Assembly (NCBI GenBank): GCA_009760855.2
Contig: WPIO01000054.1
Span: 1,067,501 to 1,131,500 of the forward strand
Source of the DNA: Cristatella mucedo
Lineage: Eukaryota > Bryozoa > Phylactolaemata > Cristatellidae
Reading direction: 5' to 3'
DNA length: 64,000 nucleotides
Below the pieces are notes generated by a model, which made no database searches, was not told where the DNA came from, and saw only the letters and a program-made list of their open reading frames with translations. How positions within the stretch are numbered: position 1 is the first letter of the stretch; every line of letters starts with the position of its first letter. The translations under genes were made by a program, and so were the position numbers. This document shows positions 24,557 through 36,536 of this stretch, piece after piece.

Positions 24557-25945
24557 TTTAGAGTGTCTCTACTTGTTTTTCTAGATCTTTCGGCAGCTTT
24601 TGACACCATCGATCACAAAGTTCTTCTAGAAAGCCTCTCATCTCGCCTGGGCATCACTGGCACTGCTCTGCAGTGGTTCAGGTCCTATCTCAGTGGGAGA
24701 CTCCAGAGTATTGACGTGAATGGACAAAGATCATCTGAAGTACCTCTGAAATATGCAGTACCTCAGGGCTCCGTGCTAGGTCCGGTTCTTTTCACGGTTT
24801 ATACTCTCCCTCTTGCTGATGTGATTGCCAAGCACAATCTAGGCTTTCACTTCTATGCGGATGACACTCAGTTGTACCTTTGCTTTGATCCCTCCCAGCC
24901 TTCGAGCACCTCAAATTCTCTAAACTCACTTGCTGCATGCATTGATGACATCCGCACATGGATGGCAGCAAATTTTCTTAAACTAAACGATGACAAAACT
25001 AACTTACTAGTTATTGGCAAACCCAGTGTGATTCAGAAACTGGAAAGGCTGACGCTCAAAATTGGCTCAGCCTGCATATCTCCTGTCGAATCAGCTTGAA
25101 ATCTAGGTGTCATATTCCAAAGCTACCTCTCTTTAGACAACCATATCAGCTCCACAGTCAAATCTGCATATTTTCAGGTTCATAATATTGCTAAAATTCG
25201 GACTTGTTTAGATAAGGATACCACGTCCAAGTTGGTCCATGCATTCGTGACATCTCGTCTCGACTTCTGCAACTCACTGCTTACTTGCCTACCAGCATGT
25301 GCGATCAGGCGATTGTAGCTGGTTCAAAACTCTGCAGCTAGACTTGTCTTTCGTGAGCGTCGCAGTTGCCACATTTACTCCACTTCTCGCCGACCTGCAC
25401 TGGCTACCAGTCAAGCAACGGATTGACTTTAAGGTTTTGTCGCTCACTTTTAGGTCCCTTCATTCTTTGGCTCCAGCCTATCTCTCCGACATACTCCCCC
25501 ATCAGGCCAAGCATCGTACCACCCGCTTTTCGGAATCCAACAGTCTACAAATACCTCGTACAAACCTCAAATTCTTTGGAGACCGTGCATTTAGTTCGTA
25601 TGCTCCTAAAGCCTGGAACTCCCTCCCGACCTGGGTCAGAACATCCCCTGACCTGACCACATTTAAAAGGAACTTAAAAACACCTATTTAGGACAGCATT
25701 AAGTGAGTCCCTGTGATTCGTCCTACACGTGCTTATGCGTGCTGACACTGAGCATGCTGCCACTAACCACATTTGCATGCTGACCCTGTGCATGACACCC
25801 CTAACCATGTTATTCGTTTTGTTTGTTTTTCAAGCATGATTTTACTTACCATTAAAATGCATTTCCCTTTGCATGAGATGTAAAGCGCCTAGAAAGAGAA
25901 TAAGTTCTCTGAGGGCGCTTTATCGAGTACATTATTATTATTTAT
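24557..25945 (+). mobile_element. LINE-1fam, best-preserved 3' half
   Basis: It starts within the reverse transcriptase palm (LDLSAAFDTIDHKVLLES). It includes PQGSVLGPVLFTVY and the catalytic FYADDTQLYL, then the thumb, and then a C-terminal region ending near 'LPTWVRTSPDLTTFKRN'. The 3' untranslated region, stem-loop and ATT tail (about 25880-25940) follow. In-frame stops are at about 25097 (TGA) and 25317 (TAG), and the frame shifts between. The 5' half, including any endonuclease, is absent. Confidence 0.9.
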
Positions 25946-26167
25946 TCTCTGAGCAGCAGTTCGGTTTCATTGTCATTTAGTTTCAAGAAATTTTCCGACA
26001 TCCCTGATCCAGTTGTCGGCAATTTAAGCATTCAGTTTATCAGTAGCTGCAGCAAACTCTGACTGTTTGAATTACAAATACAGCTGAGTATCGTCAGCGT
26101 AAAAGTGATATCCCATTCCATCGGCCACGATCACTTTTCCCAGAGGTTGAGTATAAGCAAGGGAACC

Positions 26168-26308
26168 GAGCAATTGAATAGCCAGGGATCATTGAATTGA
26201 ATATCAGGGGATCCGAGCAATTGAATAGGCAGGGATCATTGAATTGAATATCAAGGGATCCGAGCAATTGAATAGCCAGGGATAACAATTGAATATCAAG
26301 GGATCTGA
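26168..26308. repeat. 47-base minisatellite, three units
   Basis: Units start at 26168, 26215 and 26262 with 'gagcaattgaatagccaggg'. The third is shortened. Confidence 0.9.
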
Positions 26309-26317
26309 GGAAGGACC

Positions 26318-26425
26318 CTTTTAATGTAATGTATCTCCGTCTGTAACTTCACAAAGCCATAAAGATTATGATGGCGTTACGCAGGAGAGCTTTGTATAGC
26401 GCACTCACAGGCTAAGCGGCTTTCG
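26318..26425 (-). mobile_element. LINE-2fam 3' terminus
   Basis: The complement of the family's last 100 bases: on the plus strand 'aatgtaatgtatctccgtctgtaac', 'gttacgcaggagagctttgtatagcgcactcacaggctaagcggctttcgg'-like sequence. Confidence 0.7.
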
Positions 26426-26589
26426 GCACATATTCGGTGAGGGAGTCCATAGGTTAACCGTCTCGTGTGTGAGACCTGACCCCCACAAGACACGGATCGA
26501 GTGAATACGATCAGATAAGTACGATTTAAAACACGCCAGTGTCTCGTCTGGCCGACCGATAGTTGTTGGTATTCTCAATCGTTCGCAAT

Positions 26590-27420
26590 ACAATCAATAC
26601 ATGCATGCAGCAAGAGCTCGTTGAGACATCGACGTGCTCGAGGTCTGGAAAGGATGAAAGCAAAGGTGCAACTGAATGTCATCTGCATAGAAGTAAAAGC
26701 CTAGATTGTGCTTGGCAATCACATCGGCATGAGGAAGAGTATAAACCGTGAAAATAACCGGACCTAGCACGGAGCCCTGAGGTAACCCATATTTCAGAGG
26801 TACCTTGGATGGTCTTTGTCCATTCACATCAATACTCTGGAGTCTCCCACTGAGGTAGGACCTGGACCGTTGCAGAGCAGTGCCAGCGCTGCCCGGGTGA
26901 AATGAGGGACGCTCAAGAAGAATTTTATAATCGATAGTATCAAAAGCTGCCGAAAGATTAAGTAAAACCAGCAGAGATACTCTATGGTTTATCCTTTTCA
27001 GTGGTCCTGAGATGCTACTTCCATGCAACTCACTATCTCAACTGCGCTCCTGACTCTGCTATACTTCCCATTTTCTCTTTGTTTCGTAAGACGAAGTCTT
27101 TTGGCTACCGAATGCGTACTGAAAGCCGCTTAGGCTGTGAGTGCGCTATACAAAACTCCCTTGCGTAAAACTCACACAGTCTTTATAACTTTGTGGAGTT
27201 ACAGATGGAGATACATTACATTACATTACCAACGTTTGCATTCTTTAGTAGGTAGTTGTACACCCGAAGCAATGCTGACTCTGTGGAGTGATTAATTCTT
27301 AAACCAGACTTAAATTTACTAGCAAGGTTTGAAGTTGCAATACATGAGTTCAGCCGGTGTGCCACGACTCGTTTCAGTGTCTTTGATAAGAACGGTAAAA
27401 GGGAAGTGGACGGAAGTCGC
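26590..27420 (-). mobile_element. LINE-1fam, split by a nested insertion
   Basis: The minus-strand reverse transcriptase core lies at 26594-26986 (NLSAAFDTIDYKILLE, PQGSVLGPVIFTVY, catalytic FYADDIQLHL). The family resumes upstream at about 27233-27410 ('tttagtaggtagttgtacac', 'ccacgactcgtttcagtgtc'). The 245 bases between belong to LINE-2fam. Frames are open only in the core and the copy is 3' truncated near 26590. Confidence 0.85.
26987..27232 (+). mobile_element. LINE-2fam 3' end inserted in LINE-1fam
   Basis: It begins 'atccttttcagtggtcctgag' and runs through 'gccgcttaggctgtgagtgc' to the tail 'gagatacattacattacatt'. It is 5' truncated, as is usual for target-primed insertions. LINE-1fam sequence flanks both sides. 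Confidence 0.85.
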
Positions 27421-27599
27421 TATATAGACCATACCGGCATTGCCATGTATCCCATGCAGCCTGGATCTTACCCCTAGCCAGCATGACAACACCCCCTGAC
27501 TTAAGACTCTTCGAAAACAGCTAAAACTGGCCTAATCGTCGCATCCCTGGCTCACTTCGTATGAGTTATCCGCGGTGCGATTGGGCTAGCTGGAAATAA

Positions 27600-27730
27600 T
27601 AACAATACTAATAGTAATACTTTTGTCATTGCACCCTCAGAGAACTCACCCTTTTTCAAGGCACTTTGCACCTGGTGCAAACGCTTTCTTTGGTGACCAG
27701 TTGCAGTGACACGAGCGAGATTTTGCTCTC
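27600..27730 (-). mobile_element. LINE-1fam 3' terminus relic
   Basis: The complement of the ATT tail and stem-loop: 'aataataacaatactaatag', then 'caccctcagagaactcacc..tttcaaggcactttgcacctgg'. Confidence 0.6.
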
Positions 27731-28150
27731 TTTTTTGGAGCTACAGAAATCTATAATAAATATTTACTATTCATGCTATCGTGTGTATTGCTAGTATCAT
27801 TGCTAATTTTACTGTAATCCACTAATTCAATAATGCACGGGTGTTGTGCAAAAAGCCTCAGAAAATGACTGGCTCACTGAGTTGCTATACAGTATAAAAG
27901 AATGTCACTGCTAGTTTTAGCCAGGACGTGCACCAAAATCATAGAAAACCAAAGCACCCAAGTCGCTTCCGTCATTTTCTGCAATGTTATTTATGTAATT
28001 AATGTAATGTAATGTTATTTCCTTTAATAACTTAGTTAAATCCAGTAAGCAGTGGACTTGGCTGGGTGATCGATGTCTGTGTCTTTGAATCTATGTGTTT
28101 TGTAAGAAATTTTACCTACCGAAAAGCAGTTATTTGCCTTCACCTTCTAG

Positions 28151-28233
<83 letters not shown>
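28151..28233. repeat. (CT)n microsatellite
   Basis: Pure CT dinucleotide run of about 83 bases. Confidence 0.95.
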
Positions 28234-28234
<1 letters not shown>

Positions 28235-28408
28235 AAATCGATGTGCCTGAAGGAAGCAAATTGCGAATGCTTTTTTAAAAACTCCGAATGTGTAAATTCG
28301 TTCGTGCTGCTCAATCGCTGCCGACGAGCATTCTTCGAGGAAATGGGTCGCTAGCAGTGGCAGACGCAGGGAGACGCAGATCGAAACGTCAGTGACGATC
28401 AGAAACGA

Positions 28409-28508
28409 GATCGGACGAGATCGGACGAGATCGGACGAGATCGGACGAGATCGGACGAGATCGAACGAGGTCGGACGAGATCGGACGAGATCGGACGAGA
28501 TCGGACGT
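28409..28508. repeat. 10-base minisatellite
   Basis: About ten near-identical units of agatcggacg, with isolated variants (agatcgaacg, aggtcggacg). The 10-base period is close to one DNA helical turn. Confidence 0.95.
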
Positions 28509-29967
28509 CACGTGAAAGATGCAAGCGACGCTCGAAGTCGCTCCATCTGGAGGCCGCCGCCGCCGCATCCGCTGCCGCGGAGACTCAGACGCCGGTAAAC
28601 AAAAGCAAACCTCAAGACTCCTCTGTCGGGTAAACGCGAGGCTGCAGCGGCACGCACGCACGCTTGCTTCGCCCACCGCTGCCTCCATGGCCGGCCTCCT
28701 GTCCGCCGCCGCCGCCTCACCGCTGAGTCACAGCATACCTGGCGTTCCTTTTGGACCTCGCCTCTTTAGCCACCGCCTCCCCCCTCCCTCCCGACCATAT
28801 ATCCCCCCCCCCCGGAACAGAAGCTGTCTTTACGGCGGCGAGCAGAGGTCACCGGGGCGCTGTCCGACTCACGGACAGCCCTTATCTCACAACGCTGCTG
28901 ACGCACGGCTAATCACTATCTCACGGTGGTTTCGTCCGGTGCTCCGACTCGGAATCCAGCGAATCGCAAGTGTGGCTCTCGAGCCGCGACGCGTCTGCGG
29001 CCGTTTCGCCAGTGCGGCAGTTTCGAGTCGAGGTCCTTCGAAGGTGAGCTCTGCCCTGGTCCCCCCCCCCCCGCCACTTGAGCCTGATCGCTAATGATGA
29101 CGGTCGCTGCTGCTTGAGCGAACGCGAGTTCCGTTGGGCTCGGCGAGGACCGCTGGGCCATGAGACCGACGAGATTTGATGCCCTGGCTCGCGAGTGCAC
29201 TCTCTCGCCACCAGCCCGGGCTCGGGCGTCGCTGCGTTCCGGCTGTGTCGCTCGCTCGACGTCGTTTTTCGGCGGCTGAGCTCCCGCTGTCGTATCGCAG
29301 GGGCCACGAGGGGCTGCGTCACCTCTGCATCGGCGACCGTTCTCGCCGAGGTGCCAGCGACCGCTTCGGCGGCAGCGGCGACAGTGCCGGTCTTGCCAAC
29401 CGAGTCCATCTCGCCCGACCCGAGCGACGCTCAACGGCCAGCGATCGCTCACGCGAGACTCTTCGAGAGGCGCAGAAGTCGAGAGCAGCAATCGGAGAGA
29501 GAGAGAGAGAGAGAGAGAGAGCGGAGCGGACACTCACGAACTCTCTGCTCTCTGTGCTCGCTCTCTCGCTCTCTCATCTGGTGAATTATGAAGAGGTGAG
29601 CACTCCGTGTCTATATTGCGAGCATTTCTTATTACTCGGTTCACATTGTTCATTTCTCGCTTCCAATCGAGTTCCATCTTAGCATCGGCTGAGCAACCGC
29701 TCTTAGCTTATTGACTAGTTTCTTCAGGTTTCGGCAAGTGTTGGCACTTTTTTGGTGAAAAGAGCAGACTGCCTCTTACCTGCCTCGACTCTAGCCACGA
29801 TTTGTCACGTTCACCTCATTTTCATTTCTGCCGGCTCGAAGCGTAGCGTAGCGTCTCCAGCTAGCCTGTCTCCCCCGCCTCCGAACCGTCCGACGAAAAC
29901 GAATGACGATCTACCCGTTGGCAAAACCGCAGCCGCCGGCCGCCAAGTGCAGTGCATTCGCCACAAT
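28509..29967. other. GC/CpG-rich stretch, possible promoter-proximal DNA
   Basis: About 1 kb (28510-29560) is CpG-dense and open on both strands, with no recognised protein. Poly-C runs lie at 28804-28813 and 29060-29073, and a (GA)n run at 29497-29521. The composition is that of a CpG island, which could mark an upstream promoter. The nearest assigned plus-strand gene is the chitin synthase, whose first exons are unplaced. This is suggestive only. Confidence 0.3.
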
Positions 29968-30612
<645 letters not shown>

Positions 30613-31317
30613 CCTCACTGCTTCCCGATCTTTCTCGTCTGCGGCTTCGGCAGCGGCGGCACTGCGTGTGACGCCGAGCTGTGCTCGACCGCTTCTCGCC
30701 GTCAGCTGAATCGGCGGCGAGAAGCCGCCTGAAAATCCGACGGCCAGCGGGGCGGAAGATCTATAATGCGGCGGCTCATTCCGCGACGCTGGACTGGCTA
30801 ATCCGGAAGCGGCGAAGCCGTCTCTTTTTACCACCGATGACCGAGCATAGCTCGAGCCTCGAGCTATGCTCGAGCGCCGGAGCCGCCGCTCGACCCGAGA
30901 GCCCCGAGGCGAGCGAGCGCACCGAGGACGCTCGAGTTCACCCTACGAGTCAAGAGGCCCCGCCCCGAGTGCGGAATGCTCGTGCCTGCGGCGCGAGAAA
31001 TCGCGTGCCAAATTTGAGGCGAGTCCCGAGTTATCCGCTGGCTGGAAAGGTCAATCGCTTCTTTCTCGTCGCCTACCGAGCAGCCGGATGAGTGGCAGGC
31101 GTTACCGAGGCGAGGGCTACGTCATCGCTGCGTCACTGTTACGTCATTGGCACCATCCCACATCCTACCGGCAAACTACAGCGAAGAACCCCCGCGAGCG
31201 ACAGCCGGTACTATGCAAATGCAAACGGCATTGCTGAGCCGTCGGTCGGTTAGACGTAGCGCCAAGCACTTCCGATGGCGCTGAGCCAGACGGAAGGAAA
31301 ATACGCGAAGCATTGTT
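30613..31317. other. GC-rich unassigned stretch
   Basis: Dense CpG, open on the plus strand in two frames, no family recognised. It includes the palindrome at 30842-30872. Confidence 0.35.
30842..30872. repeat. Near-perfect 31-base palindrome
   Basis: cgagcatagctcgag at 30842-30856 and ctcgagctatgctcg at 30858-30872 are exact complements around one C. Confidence 0.9.
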
Positions 31318-31475
31318 TGTTTGGCCCAGCGGTTAGGTGCTCGCCCTTAACGTCCGAGTTCAAGGTGAATGTATTTGACAACTAGAGGTCGTAGACTTCA
31401 GCCGCGAGGCGGCACATGTGGAGACCCTGAATAGAGAGTAAGTTATCCTAGGGCGCTACGAAAAAGAATTACATT
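31318..31475 (+). mobile_element. SINE-B, tRNA-derived
   Basis: The A-box-like start 'ttggcccagcggttaggtgctcgcc' is followed by a decayed B box. The 3' part 'accctgaatagagagtaagttatcctagggcgctac' has the same fold as the LINE-1fam end. Confidence 0.65.
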
Positions 31476-32009
31476 AAGTCTTCGCATGTTAAAGCCAAGT
31501 AGTCTGACGACGTTGAATCAAGAGCCCGGATTCGGAAGACAGAGACGCGCCGACGCTTTCGCGTTGCCGTATGCTGTGCACTTGAGCGAAGGCTCAGCTG
31601 CGAGCTTTCGGGAGTTCATCTCTGAGTCGTTCGATTGCAGCGCGCGCGAGCTGGCCACATCAACGTTACGGGCTCGGAAGTACTTTCACGCTCTTTGACC
31701 TTCTTTAACCTTTTAAACCTTTGACCTCCATGCACTTCAGCTCGCCTGTCGCTCTAGCCTATTTAAGCTACTTCGCGAGCAGCACGAGCGGATGCTCTGA
31801 GACGATTCCGCTGCGGTACTTTTAGCAGTCGGGTTTGGTCGACCTCACAGCGCAAGAGCCACGAGTCGGCCTCCGCTCGGCTCGGCAGATTCAATCAAAG
31901 TCAAGGTCAATCGAGGTCTTGCAGAGCGTCCCTACCGCAAGCTTTTCTAAAATCTGTCTCGAAAGTTTCACCGAGCCTCGCCATTTCGGAGGAAGCGCAG
32001 ACCTCGAGT

Positions 32010-32450
32010 AATAATAATAATATTAATAGTGATAATAATACACTTGATAAAGCGCCCTCAGAGAACTCAATATCTGTCAAGGCACTTTGGATTTGCTGCA
32101 ACAGAAACACGATCGAATGGTTAGTAATAGCATGCTCAATAAACAGCAAGAAAAACATGGTTAGGGGTGACATGCACAGGGTCAGCATGCAAGTGTGGTT
32201 AGTGGCAGGATGCACAGTGTCAGCACGCATAAGCAAATAAAGGACGAATCACAGGGATCCACTAAATGCTGAGCTGAATAGATGCGTTTATAATTTCATT
32301 TTTAAACGTCAAGTCAGGGGATGTCGTGACGCAAGTTGGGAGTGAGTCCCAGGCTTTGGGAGCATACGAACTAAAGGCATGGTCTCCAAAAGATTTGAGA
32401 TTCGTACGAGGCGTAACTAAACAGCTAGATTCCAAAAAGTGGGTTTACGT
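32010..32450 (-). mobile_element. LINE-1fam 3' end
   Basis: ATT tail complement at 32010-32040, then the stem-loop 'aagcgccctcagagaactcaatatctgtcaaggcacttt'. The 3' untranslated region and the last coding segment follow ('ggtctccaaaagatttgagattcgtacgaggcg'), truncated at about 32445. Confidence 0.75.
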
Positions 32451-33728
32451 GGCAACGGAATCGGCCGGCGATGGGGCGGACTCTGCCGGCGGGTGCTAAG
32501 CGCTCGCCAACCGCAACGTATTCGGCTGGCGAAGCTAATCCCTTCGGCCCCAGATAGGCGACCAGTAGCCATCAAATTGTGGCTATCTTTTTCAGACCAC
32601 TGGAATGCTACACTAGCGCCGATACATGATGCTTGATGGATGGATGCCCTTTGTTTCGAGAGACAAGCGAGCTTGGCGCTTTGCCGCCGCTGCTCGCAGA
32701 GCGGGCCACGACCCCGAACGCTCGAAAACGCTCTACGTCGAAACGGTCGAGCCAGCGTTGAATTTCGGCCACCTGGTGCGCCGAAGGCGAGGCGCTGCGT
32801 TCGGCACGTTCGCGTAAAACGCGACCAGCTATCGCCTAGACCGAGAGGGGGCCTTAGCACCTAGCTGGCAGGTACGCTTTGTTTCTAGTGAGAGGCTTTC
32901 AGGCGGTCTCTTTTGGCGGTGCTTAGAGCTCGAGGCTTTCTGGACTCTGGATTCCCGGATTCTGCGTTCGCGGTCTGCGTTTTCGCACCCAGAAAAAACG
33001 GCGACACCGTCTGCGGACTCGTCGCTGCCTCCTCTGCCAGGCCGCGAGATTGGCGGCGAAACGGCGCCTTTCAACGTATTCGTACGCGAACGAGCCGTAC
33101 GCACGCGAGCCGTTCAACGCGGCCTCGCAACGTCCGTCCTCAGCTCACGTCTTCCTGGTCGTCGCCGCAGCGCTCCGGCGAGATCGAGAGATCGAGCAGT
33201 TTCATTTCCGACCATCCGCTCTGTCGACTCCCCAGGTCGCGGTTCAGGAGTTCCGAACTTCCGGCCTCGGTCGCTGCACGGAATGCCCTGTCGCTGCACG
33301 GAATGGGTGCGACTGGGAGGACGGCAGGGCAAAAAGCGTCGCCAAGTTTGCGGACGAACTCCAACAGAACAACGACCCCCCCCCAGCCCCCAATCCCTGC
33401 TACGGCTACTACCGCTCTCGATTGCACAAGCAGGTGGCCAGCGCTGAGAGGCGGCGCCATTTTCAACATTCCAGAACTTCCGGCACGACGGCGACGGTAG
33501 AAGGTGCGGTCCTGTGGACCGGCCTGATGGGCGGAAGTGTCAGTTGGGCGGGGCCGTTCGACTCGCGCCTTCAGCCTTCCTACGATTGGTCAGGTTATAG
33601 CTTCTCCTCAGGTCAGGTTAGGTCAGGTCAGGTCAGGTTAGGTCTAGGTCAGCTTCTCCTCGGGTCAACGCAGGCTCGACGCCTGCCGCTGCTCTAGTTC
33701 TCCACCGATGGCAGCGGCTCGACTCTGG
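32451..33728. other. GC-rich unassigned stretch upstream of chitin synthase
   Basis: Open frames on both strands, no family recognised. A good acceptor-like 'gctgcctcctctgccag' ends at about 33040 and is followed by an open frame (KRRLSTYSYANEPYAREPF). I cannot connect this to the chitin synthase exons, although an early exon could lie here. A short aggtc/aggtta repeat lies at 33610-33650. Confidence 0.3.
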
Positions 33729-33729
33729 T

Positions 33730-33868
33730 TTGGCTTTGAGGGTTAAAGGTGCTCGCCTTTGACGACCGAGGTTGAGGTGAATGCATTCGATGGCCGACGT
33801 CGTGGGCTCGCGAAGCGCCTGGAAAGAGATTGGGTTCTCTTAGAGCACGACATAAAAGAATTGCATGT
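33730..33868 (+). mobile_element. SINE-B, tRNA-derived
   Basis: 'ggttaaaggtgctcgcctttgacgaccgaggt' is followed by 'gacgtcgtgggctcg' and the end 'aagcgcctggaaagagattgggttctcttagagc'. The tRNA-like half and the LINE-1fam-like stem-loop are both visible. Confidence 0.7.
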
Positions 33869-34476
33869 CTTTATTTTATTTATTTATATCCGAGTTCGGC
33901 CGTTTTTTCGGAGCAAACTCGTAAGCAGGTCCTCATTTACGAATCCTCTTACTCGGAAACGATTTGGACATGTCCTCTCGCACGTGAAAAGCATGGGCGA
34001 CTGCACGATAATCGGACACACAATAATCGCAAAGGCTCAGCGGAGTGATTAACGGAGGCGCGACTAGCAAAACAAGCTCCCTCTCGTAACGAGCGAGTCA
34101 CGTGGGCTGAAAAATGCTAGAAAGCATCTCAGTCGGGAGAACGATTCTTTGGGAAGATTCGTCGAATTCAGCGATCACCCAGCAAGCGTGACACGGTCGC
34201 CTGGCAGACTGGACGAACTGGGACGTTCTGTCCGACTCGTCGGCTTCCGCTACCGCTTCGCCTGCACCGCCAGCCTTCTGCGTTCGTTCGCGCCGGCGCC
34301 AAAGCTGGTCTGCCACGTCTGGCAGCACCGCCCCTCCGACTCTCATCCGAGAACCATCGTCTCGCCGCGACCGACTCTCCCATTTGGCCGCGTCCGACTC
34401 TCCTGTCCTCGCAACCGACACTGCTCTGGCTGCGTCCTGCATGCGACTATGGCGTTCTGTCGTCTTTCTTTCGCAG

Positions 34477-34696
34477 GGAACAACACCAGCAGGATCCTGA
34501 GAAAAGCGACGTCCGCAGGAGGAGCTCCGACGAGATCTCGCGAAGCTCGGTCGCGAGCGCGGCAGCAGCGGTCGTGCGGCCCGCGCTCGTATTTTTGCTG
34601 CAATTCGCCGTCGTCCTCCTCGGAGTCGTTCTATCGAAGGGCTGCATTCTTTCGGTGACGTCACGCTTCCGCTCTGACTCGTCCGACTCGAGCGTC
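34477..34696 (+). CDS. Chitin synthase, first placed exon (N-terminal membrane segment)
   Basis: A strong acceptor (pyrimidine tract ending ctttctttcgcag) precedes 34477, and the donor gtaaga follows 34696. Entry is phase 2 and exit phase 0. The exon encodes a polar, Ser/Arg/Asp-rich cytosolic stretch, then a hydrophobic helix (ALVFLLQFAVVLLGVVLSKG) and a TSRFRS segment. The helix followed by SKG and a T-S-basic motif matches the first membrane span of metazoan chitin synthases, where SKG..L..TSQ is typical. An upstream exon must exist because the frame enters mid-codon. Confidence 0.8.
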
Positions 34697-34967
34697 GTAA
34701 GAATCCGGCGAGCGCAGGCGGCAGGCAGTCTTAGGACCGTTTTCGAGCGCATGCAGCCGATTTCCGGCTAGCTCCAACGCTCCTCCATTGGTAGGACGCT
34801 CAATCTGGATGGCTATACGCTACTCTCGTAGCCGTCTGCGTACCGTACCTGGTGACATTTCTGCGAACCGGTAGGACCCTGAAGTCAGGCACGCATCGAT
34901 GGCCTTCATTCAGAGTCACTGCCATGGTAAGCATACGGGTTTTTTTCATCGTCCTTTGCGTTTGCAG

Positions 34968-35167
34968 GGCTTTATCAGAGTGGCGCCGCCTAGCGGTCAC
35001 GAACGTCGAGCTTCGGTCAGGCTAGTTTTGCTTGCAGCGACTCCCCAGAGGCGCCACAGAGTCGTTCCGTTAGGGTCACCGGAAATGCTTGCAAGATTAA
35101 TCGGGCGCGAGCCATGGTCCCTTCTCTGTCGCTCCCCGTCGCTGCTTCCCTCGGTTTTTTTGTCACC
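34968..35167 (+). CDS. Candidate chitin synthase exon, unresolved
   Basis: An excellent acceptor (tttttttcatcgtcctttgcgtttgcag) ends at 34967. The phase-0 frame is open to 35170, and a good donor, gtgagaaac, starts at 35168. The length of 66 codons fits the family segment between the SKG helix and the next helix. The frame contains FIRVAPPSG, a short hydrophobic stretch and a SPEMLARLI piece. These only loosely resemble the family's proline-glutamate helix region. The donor would leave phase 2, whereas the next exon starts in phase 0, so either the border or the exon is wrong. Confidence 0.25.
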
Positions 35168-36536
35168 GTGAGAAACTGCTAGAATCGGCTAGTCTTTAAT
35201 ACAAAGCCAGCCATATGCCCGTATGCCCGTATGACCGGATGATGTATGACCGGAAGCCGCCGCGTATGACCGGACGCACAGAGAAACGCCTGCACAGCAC
35301 TCTTTGACTCTTGGTCGTCCGCGAAATCGCTCTGGCCACGCGATCACTCGCGACCAATCTTTGATCAGGTCTTCGCCCACCAACTTTCTGCCTTCGAAAA
35401 GTCGTGGTTATAGGCACGCGGCTATCGGCTTAAGAATGTGGCGGAATGCCACGACTTTTAGGCCAGGCCATTTAACGACAGAGGTTTAGCGAATGGCGCC
35501 CTGTTGTTAGACATAGATATGAAACAAGGGACCTGCCAAGTCCTTTGCGAGCTATTCCGGAATCGCCATCTCAAGACGATACGATTACGTCATGCTGGCC
35601 AGTGACGAGTGTTTTATAGGTTTCCTCCTCGAAGCTGTGCTCAGCTTTCGACTGAGCACTGAGACCAGGCTGCCGCGAGATACAGGACGAGAAACTGCGA
35701 GATGCTGCTTTTCGGCAAACTTTTCGCAATCTTATGCAGCTTGCCGTCGTCGGGTAGCTATTGCGTCGCTTCGTGCCACCACCAGGACCCAGTTCGAACG
35801 GCTCGTTCAAACTTAGTGAGACACCCGTCCGCCGGAAGCTTGAGTGCATGCAAGTAGGCAGACTAAAAGGAAGTTGGTAACGTAACAACGCCTATTTCTA
35901 CGTCTTATTTTCGCTGAATGGTAGCCAGCGATAAATCGCTTAGCAGCGCACCGGATGATCAGTGCACGTCTGAGCAAACGACTTTATAGTGTCGCTGCAT
36001 CTGAATCCGCAAGGCGATACAACTAGTGTACCCTGTTCACGCAGACCCCTTTCGTTAAGGCTGTTTGAACTGTATTCGAATGGATTGGCCGCCCGACGTT
36101 GGGCGCTCTCTTGGGGCGGAAGAGGTGGTGCCCTCTCTGCCGATTTCTGCTTACGATCACCCTATCTATTGTGCGGAAATGACAGAGGAACTTTGACCTT
36201 TGGACTGGTGACAGTCGAACAAAATCTCATAAATTTGAGAGAAGCTGATTGAGCGAGGCTTATTAGCACACCACGTTCGGACTTGACAACAGCGTCCGAG
36301 TGACTGCGTTGCAGGAATTTCTGTTGGCTGAGTGGGGCCGTGCCAAGGCTTGGTTACAGATTAATATTTTTTAATGATTAATGTTATCCATATTAATGGC
36401 AGGTGGCCCGCTTTAAGGTCGGAGCCTGGTTTCCGCGATCCACGACCGCCGACCGCTGCGTCGCTGAGAGATCTCGTGGTCGCCGTACGCTAGCCCACTA
36501 CTTCCGCTGTGTCGCTGCCGCTTTGCTTTACTGTAG
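35168..36536. other. Intron or unresolved stretch
   Basis: No further exon could be placed. Short repeats of 'tatgcccg' and 'tatgaccgga' lie at 35212-35275. Open frames at 35592 and 35989 do not resemble the enzyme. Confidence 0.4.

Noticed and set aside
28389-28700. Minus-strand protein with Ser/Asp/Leu/Val/Arg repeats
   Set aside because: It is the translation of the 10-base minisatellite.
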